A model generated the notes under the pieces. That model worked only from the letters and a program-made list of their open reading frames with translations. It had not been told where the DNA came from and did not search any database. This document shows, piece after piece, positions 57,862 to 64,000 of a stretch of 64,000 nucleotides of DNA (positions are counted from its first letter, which is position 1; every line of letters begins with the position of its first letter). The position numbers and the translations under genes are program-made. This stretch comes from Brachypodium distachyon (lineage: Eukaryota > Streptophyta > Magnoliopsida > Poales > Poaceae). The stretch is taken from the NCBI RefSeq assembly GCF_000005505.3, contig NC_016133.3, forward strand, positions 55,703,237 through 55,767,236. Reading direction: 5' to 3'.

Positions 57862-59661
57862 ATGGAGGAGCAGCTGGTAAAAGCTTCAGCTCACGGCGCC
57901 ATGGCGTCCGGAGCCCTGCTTCTCCCGCTCGCCGCCACCCTGCTTCTGTTGTTCCTCCTGCACGACTGCTGGTTCTCGCCAGCGCTGAAGCGGCGCCGCC
58001 TCCGCCTGGCCGGCTTCCGCGGCCCGGCCCCGTCGTTCCCGCTCGGCAACCTGCCGGAGATCACCGCCACCATGGCCGCCATGCCCCCCTCCTCTGCTTC
58101 CGTATCAATCGGCAGCGCCGACATCCACGGGGGCGTGTTCCCGTACTTCGCGCGCTGGCGCGGCAGCTTCGGGAAGGTGTTCGTGTACTGGCTGGGCACG
58201 GAGCCCTTCGTGTACGTCTCCGACCCGGCGTTCCTGAGGTCGGTGGCCGGCGGTGCCCCGGGCAAGCTTTGGGGAAAACCCGACGTGTTCCGGCGCGACC
58301 GGATGCCGATGTTCGGGCGCGGGCTCGTCATGGCCGAGGGCGACCTCTGGGCCCGCCATCGCCACGTCATCGCCCCCGCCTTCTCCTCCACCAACCTCAA
58401 CGTACGCTTTAAATTTCGTGCCGATGGCGTGCTGCCGCCTACTCTGCTTCTGCATGCATATGCTAACATCGTACTAACATTTGTGTGTCTATGTTTAATT
58501 TATGTGGGGGTGCAGGACATGGTGGGTTTGATGGAGGAGGCGACGGAGAAGATGCTGTCGGAGTGGACCGCTTTGGCGGCGAACTCGGCTTCTTCGGCGG
58601 TGGTGGACGTGGAGAGGGGCGTGGTGAGGAACGCGGCGGAGATCATCGCCAAGGCCAGCTTCGGCATCTCCACCACGGACTCCGACTCCAACGACGTCGG
58701 CGCGCGGGTGTTCGAGAAGCTCCAGGCCATGCAGACCATGCTGTTCAAGTCGAACCGCCTTGTCGGGGTCCCGTTCGCCAGGCTGCTCCACCTCCGCAAG
58801 ACCTTCGAGGCCTGGAAGCTCGGGCGCGAGATCGACGCTTTGCTACTCCACATCATCCACCGCCGCCGCCATAGCCAAAGCCATGACACAGCCTCGAAGA
58901 AAAGGAAAGACCTTCTGTCGCTGCTGCTGCTGGCCGGGAATAACGGGAACGGCAAGCAGCAGCAGGATCAGAGGACGATGACGGGGCGGGAGCTGGTGGA
59001 CGAGTGCAAGACCTTCTTCTTCGGCGGCCACGAGACCACGGCGCTGGCCGTGTCCTGGACGCTGCTCATGCTCGCCGCCCACCCGCACTGGCAGGACGCG
59101 CTCCGCCAAGAAATCCTCGAGTTCATCCCCACCAACGAAGGTACCCAGCTCGAGGCGGCCAAGCTCGGGAAGCTGACCAAGATGGGGTGGGTGCTCAACG
59201 AGGTGCTCCGGCTCTACCCGCCGTCCCCCAACGTGCAGCGCCAGGCCCTCCACGACATAACTCTTTCGTCGCCGGATACGGAGAAGAAGACTGTGATCAT
59301 CCCGAGGGGGACCAACATGTGGGTGGACGTGGTGGCGATGCACCGGGACGAGGCGCTGTGGGGCACCGACGCGAGCGAGTTCCGGCCGGAGCGGTGGGCG
59401 GCGGGAGGGGGGTGCGGGGACAGGATGGGGTACCTGCCGTTCGGGTTCGGGGGAAGGGTGTGCGTGGGAAGGAACCTCACGGGGATGGAGTACAGGGTCG
59501 TGCTCGCCATGGTGCTGCGGCGGTTTGAGCTTTCCGTGGCGCCTGAGTACAGGCATCAGCCTAGAGTCATGCTCTCGCTCCGGCCTGCCAACGGCATCCA
59601 GCTCCTCCTCACGCCGCTGCCTGCCGCTGCTGCATCCAACAACAACACATCCACGGATTAA
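57862..59661 (+). CDS. Cytochrome P450, CYP72 clan
   Basis: Haem monooxygenase anchored in the ER by an N-terminal membrane segment (ALLLPLAATLLLLFLLHDCW). Exons: 57862-58401 and 58516-59661, giving 561 residues. Motifs are all present: a Pro-rich hinge (GPAPSFPLG), the C-helix WxxxR-type WARHRHVIAPAF, the I-helix GGHETT, the K-helix EVLR, the PERF-type EFRPERW, and the haem signature FGFGGRVCVG with the thiolate Cys. The overall pattern (FPYFARWRGSFGKVFVYWLG, then MFGRGLVMAEGDLW) places it in the CYP72 clan, which includes CYP709, 714, 721, 734 and 735 and oxidises hormones and terpenoids. I cannot fix the family or substrate. The 114-base intron has length divisible by three and no in-frame stop, so an unspliced message would encode 38 extra residues. 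An inverted, truncated copy lies at 45245-46225. Confidence 0.92.
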   Translation: MEEQLVKASAHGAMASGALLLPLAATLLLLFLLHDCWFSPALKRRRLRLAGFRGPAPSFPLGNLPEITATMAAMPPSSASVSIGSADIHGGVFPYFARWRGSFGKVFVYWLGTEPFVYVSDPAFLRSVAGGAPGKLWGKPDVFRRDRMPMFGRGLVMAEGDLWARHRHVIAPAFSSTNLNVRFKFRADGVLPPTLLLHAYANIVLTFVCLCLIYVGVQDMVGLMEEATEKMLSEWTALAANSASSAVVDVERGVVRNAAEIIAKASFGISTTDSDSNDVGARVFEKLQAMQTMLFKSNRLVGVPFARLLHLRKTFEAWKLGREIDALLLHIIHRRRHSQSHDTASKKRKDLLSLLLLAGNNGNGKQQQDQRTMTGRELVDECKTFFFGGHETTALAVSWTLLMLAAHPHWQDALRQEILEFIPTNEGTQLEAAKLGKLTKMGWVLNEVLRLYPPSPNVQRQALHDITLSSPDTEKKTVIIPRGTNMWVDVVAMHRDEALWGTDASEFRPERWAAGGGCGDRMGYLPFGFGGRVCVGRNLTGMEYRVVLAMVLRRFELSVAPEYRHQPRVMLSLRPANGIQLLLTPLPAAAASNNNTSTD

Positions 59662-60948
59662 GCACTATCCTATCCCTATATATAGCATGAATGATTGCGC
59701 ATTTGCGCATACTGCTAGATTAGTAATTTGATTGATACAGATGAGATGATTCAAGCAAGTAGTGTGATGAGTGGCACTGCATGCGGTTGTTTGCATGTGA
59801 TTGATTGATTACGTGGAGGTTGCTGGACTGATCGTGGGTGGACTGGGTTGACCGAGTCAGCGACCCAACGAGCAGCACGCAGCTGCAGGGTATACGTGGC
59901 GTGGCTACGAAGATGGATACGCATGGCAGCATGCGCGTGCAACTGACCTGGTATCATCGATCGTGCGGGGATGTAAACTTGGGGTTCGTTTAAATTCTCC
60001 CTAACTTTTCTTTTTGATCACTTAGCTATGTGATGACCCTGTAACTTAATTAAAGTAACGGTTTTCTTTTACCGCAGTATTGTTTTTTCCTCCCTTCTAT
60101 CTTTTGTCGTTTTTGTTTTCCCATCTTCCAATCGGCGAACGAGCCTCGTCGCCATTGGAGTCCATGCTTGATCTAAATCCTCATGGGTTCCGAGGACACC
60201 CCGTCCAAACATCTAATTTTTTTGAGTGAACCACATAAATTTTAGGGTTATATTTTTCTTCCCCGGCTTGAGGCTATGTTTGGCATTGCGGTGGGGATTC
60301 TCACAATCCCGTTTTTCTCACCCGCTTTTCACTATTTTCGTGTTTGGCTGACCAACTTTTCCCACTTTTGTGTATATTTTTCGACATCAGATTATAAATA
60401 AAGTTCCGTGTAGCACAGTTCAGCAATGCCAAACTGAACCCGAGAAAGATCATATGGCGAGTGAACTGGACAATTTTTGCCACTTATACACTTACATGTG
60501 GCCCTCAGGTGCTGAGATGGCCGTCATATACATTCAATGGACCAAACAACCATGGTTTCCTGAGAAGTTTAGCACCCACAATTACCTTTTAAAACTATAG
60601 CCACAAAAAAAATGTTCTCTTTTGAAAAAAAAAAGTACTCAATTCCTTTCCCTCGACTTTTTTATGTTTGTGTTGCTCCCACGCCGCTGACAGATCCACC
60701 TTGCAACCTAACCGCTCTAACCGCTCTGACGGAGTTGCTTTTTCCAGCAAAGCTGTCGCTGCCATTGACGTATACGACCCTTCTGCCTTCGAAGTCAATG
60801 GCACTCACCGTATAGCAATTTCATTAAATAATTCTCTGTCAATAAAGGTTGGTTGAGATGTCGGAAATTGGAGCAACACATCTTTTTTTTTAAAAGAAGG
60901 AAGATAATAAATGAGTAGAAAATAACAAGCAAAAACAACAATCTAGAT
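59662..60948. other. P450 3' flank, non-coding
   Basis: The 3' UTR is probably the first 100-200 bases. 60370-60790 shares degenerate sequence with 61320-61640, listed separately. No gene seen. Confidence 0.5.
60370..60790 (+). repeat. Degenerate direct duplication, copy 1 (copy 2 at 61320-61640)
   Basis: Shared phrases in the same order: GGCGAGTG, a variant of CACTTACATGTGGCC, ACTCAA(T/C)TCCTTTCC, and CCACGCCGCTGACAG versus TCATGCCGCTGGCAG followed by CCTTGCAACC. Copy 2 lies on the other side of the tRNA gene. Confidence 0.55.
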
Positions 60949-61019
60949 AGGGCCCACCGGGTTCAAACCAGAGACCTCTTGATCTGCAGTCAAATGCTCT
61001 ACCACTGAGCTATGGACCC
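60949..61019 (-). tRNA. tRNA-Cys (GCA)
   Basis: On the minus strand: acceptor GGGTCCA, D arm GCTC-AGTGGTA-GAGC, anticodon arm TTTGA-CTGCAGA-TCAAG with anticodon GCA, and the B-box-like GGTTTGAACCC. The 3' strand GGGCCC and discriminator T follow. A T5 run lies just downstream (complement of 60931-60935), serving as a pol III terminator. A CAA triplet lies a few bases upstream, as usual for plant tRNA genes. The gene is 71 bases, one shorter than I expect: one base seems missing between T arm and acceptor, and the T stem has a weak pair. It may be functional or slightly decayed. Confidence 0.82.
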
Positions 61020-62308
61020 CCTACTTGCTAAATAAGATGGTATCCATTAATCATAATTAAGACCACCTTCTAATTCGCATCGCCTTTGTTGTCACCTCCA
61101 CCCTCACCGCTCACCCAGGCCACTTCTGCTCCGTCCACCTAGAGAGATCCTTGACCGCTCGCACTTAGGATCCACATTAAGGGTGTCCGGGAACTCATCA
61201 TCGCCAACGACCCCTGGCTGCTCGAAACAGAGTCCCAGCCGCGTTCTTCAACATGTATGACAACTCTCACCTACCTCTACTTTGGCATCTTCTAGCTCCC
61301 TGTTACGTGGCGAGTGTATCAGACATTTCGCCACATGTACACTCACATATGGGCCCGTGTGTGTGTGTCAGAATAGCTATCAAACACATAAATCGAGAGA
61401 TTTGGGTTCACCCATAAAACCGACACAAAAACTACAGTTCTGTGAGAAAAATAACATCAAATGTGACTCTTCAAAACCCTATCCCCAAAAAATGGTTTTT
61501 TGGGTGAAATTTACTCAACTCCTTTCCACCGATTGCGTCAGGGTGTGTTACTCTCATGCCGCTGGCAGCTCTGCCTTGCAACCCAACCACTCTAGCGTGA
61601 ATTCCTTCTTTTGCTTTGTCGTCTCTGCCACTATCGTATGAAAATAAAATTCACTGGGCGAAGCTAGATCACGAGGTGATAGATAGGTACAATGATACAA
61701 GAGAATGTAGGTGTTGTGTCTATCTATCGTCCTCAGTGACTCAAACTTGCGCAAGCAGATGTGATCCAACAAAATTACCCCCTCGAGAGAATCACTTTGA
61801 TTGATTACGCGGCGCAGGCATGGCACGAACAACCCAATCTTATCAGGACGATTACTACTATATTCCTAGATACAACAACACCTTCTTCTTCTTCTTGTAA
61901 TTTTTTTCTCCCACCCAATGACCCAAAAGATCTCTTAGTTCAACATTGGTGTTTTAGTTGGAACTTGTTTTGTAGGCAGTTTCTTGTTTCTTTTCGTATC
62001 TCCTTTTGAAACTCTCTTCATCAAAACGAGAATGCAGATGAAGAGCTGCAAACCTTTATGACAAGGGAACGTCAGCCTTTATTTTTTGCAAGCAGGTAGA
62101 AGAAATGTCTATGAAGACAAATATGGAGATTTGAGAGACAAGTTAACCCAGCGATGGAGAGCACTCGGGCACCAACTCGATACTCATGAGTTCTTTTTCT
62201 CTATATAAATAGGTAGGATCCATCATATTATAATACAACATCACAGTACACGATCATAATATGATTGATATGCATGGTTTCTAATATGGCAATCACACGG
62301 GATTTGAT
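61020..62308. other. Non-coding sequence between tRNA and AHL gene
   Basis: Contains copy 2 of the degenerate duplication (61320-61640). The part next to 62308 is the likely 3' UTR of the AHL gene. No other gene supported. Confidence 0.5.
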
Positions 62309-63893
62309 CTACTCTCGGATCGAGTTGATGTCGATATTGGAAGATCTCGAGTCCGTCTGCCTCATCAAGCCTGGGGGCCATCCACTCATCGGGTGTGGCG
62401 GCATGTTCATGTTGTGCTGCTCGGGGAGTGCCACTGCGGGGGTCTTTTCGCCACCAACATTATGCTCTTCATTCTCCATGTCTTGCTCAGCTTTGCCTTT
62501 GTTCTTCTTTGACCCACCATACATCGGGGAACTTGAATCCATCTGATTCATCAGGCCTGGCCATCCGCTCATCGGGTGAGGCGGCATGTTGTGCTCTGTC
62601 AGTGCCATTGTGGGAGTGTCTTCCGCGCCACCATTCTTCTCTTCATTCTCCATGTCTTGCTCGGCTTTGGCTTTGCTTTTTTTTGATCCGCCACCATACA
62701 TGAAGCTTCCCACTATCACCTAGGACAATGAAAGAAAGATGGGTAAGAACCAAATGAATAATTTAAACACAATAAATTAGAACATACAATACTCATAACG
62801 AACTCCCTGCATTTAAGGAGCAATGACACAGGGGAAAAGACACATATAGCATGCAGAATTCTGAGATGCAGACTTCATTACCTGAACAGTTCCAGCCGCT
62901 GTCAGGACTCCACTAACACTCCCACCAATAACCCTGTGGTCAGGACCACACAAAGCTATGCAGAGTCCTCCGCTTCGTTTGCGCGTACCCCCTTCATCTA
63001 ACACCAAATATGATCCAGAAAGACACAGGATTTCAAATCGACCCTGCCAAAGCAATGGTCAATGACGCGTTAACAGGATGAACTAAATGTGTACAAATTA
63101 GTTCTTATCAGGATCAAGGGTACAACCATACAAGTGAACTGTTTAATGTCAAAAAAAGAAAATACTACGGAGTAGCAGATGTTTTTTAGCATAGAAAAAT
63201 AACTTCAGCAAAGTTAAGCACTCTGATTTAGACAGAAAACAATACAATCTTATCTATAACAGCAACGGGTTTGTCCCAATCCTTTTCCCCAAACAACAGG
63301 TCACTGAAACAACCAGTGGCAAAGCAATTTGCTGAATTGAGGCAACTCAGAACATGGGCCAAAATGCGGGACAGAGGTATAGCTTGCTCTTTTTACTGGA
63401 AAAAGCACAGTAGTTGGTACATCTTTTGCAATATTCAAGAGTGCGATAGAAGAACAACAAGCATGTTGTAGTTAATTTTGACTATAACGACATCAAAAGA
63501 CCTACAGAAAAATACTACCTTTGTGCCTAAATATAAGAAGTCCTAGCTTTGTCCTAAGTCAAACTTCTTTAAGTTTGACCAAGTTTATAGAAAAGAACTA
63601 CCAACATCTAGAGCTCCAAATTAGTCATATTAAATTTATCATTATATATATTTCCATTTGATATTGTAGATCTTAATTGATTTTTCTATAAACTTGGTCA
63701 AACTTGAAGAAGTTTGACTTAGGACAAAGCTAGGACTTCTTATAATTAGGAACAGAGGGAGCACCTCGTATGTCACTGCACCAGAGTCTGAATCCTGATA
63801 AAGGGTTGCCGTGGAGACAGCTCCTGTTGCTGAAATGATGCAAATAGCTCTTGGGCCTTGTTGTGAGAAGGACATTATCCTGGCAGCAACGTC
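62309..63893 (-). CDS. AT-hook nuclear-localised (AHL) protein, 3' part
   Basis: Plant AHL proteins bind AT-rich DNA through AT-hooks and assemble through a PPC/DUF296 domain to regulate growth genes. Three coding exons are visible on the minus strand: 63765-63893, 62882-63043 and 62309-62719, all phase 0 with each other. They encode 233 residues. Upstream exons with the AT-hooks lie beyond the right edge. The PPC core reads DVAARIMSFSQQGPRAICII, then SATGAVSTATL, GRFEILCLSGSYL, GGTRKRSGGLCIALCGPDHR, and VIGGSVSGVLTAAGTVQVIVGSF. This is the usual PPC domain, intact where visible. The tail is unusual: two consecutive ~57-residue units, each beginning MYGG and containing KAEQDMENEE, NMPPHPMSGWP and GLM. 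The splice donor of the first visible exon directly abuts a MITE. Confidence 0.93.
63515..63761. mobile_element. Stowaway-like MITE at an AHL splice donor, 247 bp
   Basis: The left part CTACCTTTGTGCCTAAATAT and the right part ATAATTAGGAACAGAGGGAG are inverted. Long inner arms (AAGTCCTAGCTTTGTCCTAA and its complement) pair. TA flanks the left side; the right side now reads CA. It belongs to the same family as the 5831-6169 element. Confidence 0.85.
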
Positions 63894-64000
63894 CTGCAGA
63901 GGATACAAAACTTATAATCATAAAACCGGCAGGCATATCCTAGCCAAGTTAGCTTGCACACCACAGTAATACTACTGTAGGCTGTAGATCAGAGTATCCA

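Noticed and set aside
58843..59556. 237-codon open frame antisense to the intact P450
   Set aside because: Shadow frame of the GC-rich P450 exon; the plus strand carries all P450 motifs.
1..64000. CRISPR array, phage or bacterial-type defence or operon structure
   Set aside because: No regularly spaced repeats and no prokaryotic gene layout; the genes have introns, TATA boxes and plant homologues.

Overview
The window looks like nuclear DNA of a grass (Poaceae). The signs are GC-rich first exons with GT-AG introns, many short terminal-inverted-repeat elements of the TACTCCCTCCG (Stowaway) type, and proteins that read as plant orthologues. Gene density is about one gene per 6 kb with little recognisable LTR-retrotransposon sequence, which fits a compact pooid genome such as Brachypodium. 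The species is an inference.

Left part (1-20 kb, mostly + strand). It opens with the 3' end of a UCH37-type deubiquitinase, followed by an eight-exon triple-KH RNA-binding gene of the BTR1 type. Next come a three-exon gene for a small unrecognised protein with one C-terminal membrane segment, and a single-exon gene with five CCHC zinc knuckles. That zinc-knuckle gene lies in the first copy of a decayed tandem segmental duplication (order A1-B1-A2-B2, 11.1-15.6 kb). A four-exon methyltransferase of the COMT fold follows; it lacks the O-methyltransferase catalytic His and resembles nicotinate N-methyltransferase.

Middle (18.7-45 kb). A 93-aa UPF0729/C18orf32-like microprotein gene (- strand) and an SMG8 nonsense-mediated-decay gene (+ strand) diverge from a shared 386-bp promoter region. 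A C2H2 zinc-finger repressor of the ZAT type (- strand) sits alone among long non-coding flanks full of simple repeats. An intronless PPR gene (- strand, At5g14770-like) follows.

Right part (45-64 kb). A truncated, frameshifted P450 pseudogene (- strand) and an intact CYP72-clan P450 (+ strand) form a head-to-head inverted duplicate pair about 11.6 kb apart, separated by gene-free sequence with element fragments and local duplications. A tRNA-Cys(GCA) gene follows. The window ends inside an AT-hook/PPC (AHL) gene on the - strand. In that gene a Stowaway element abuts a splice donor, and the C-terminal exon carries an internal tandem duplication.

These are independent plant genes with no operon-like cooperation. 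I found no CRISPR, phage or bacterial-style system. The unusual points are structural: inverted and tandem duplications with decay, elements at splice sites, a start codon split off by an intron, and altered catalytic residues. All splice sites were placed by eye and need transcript evidence.
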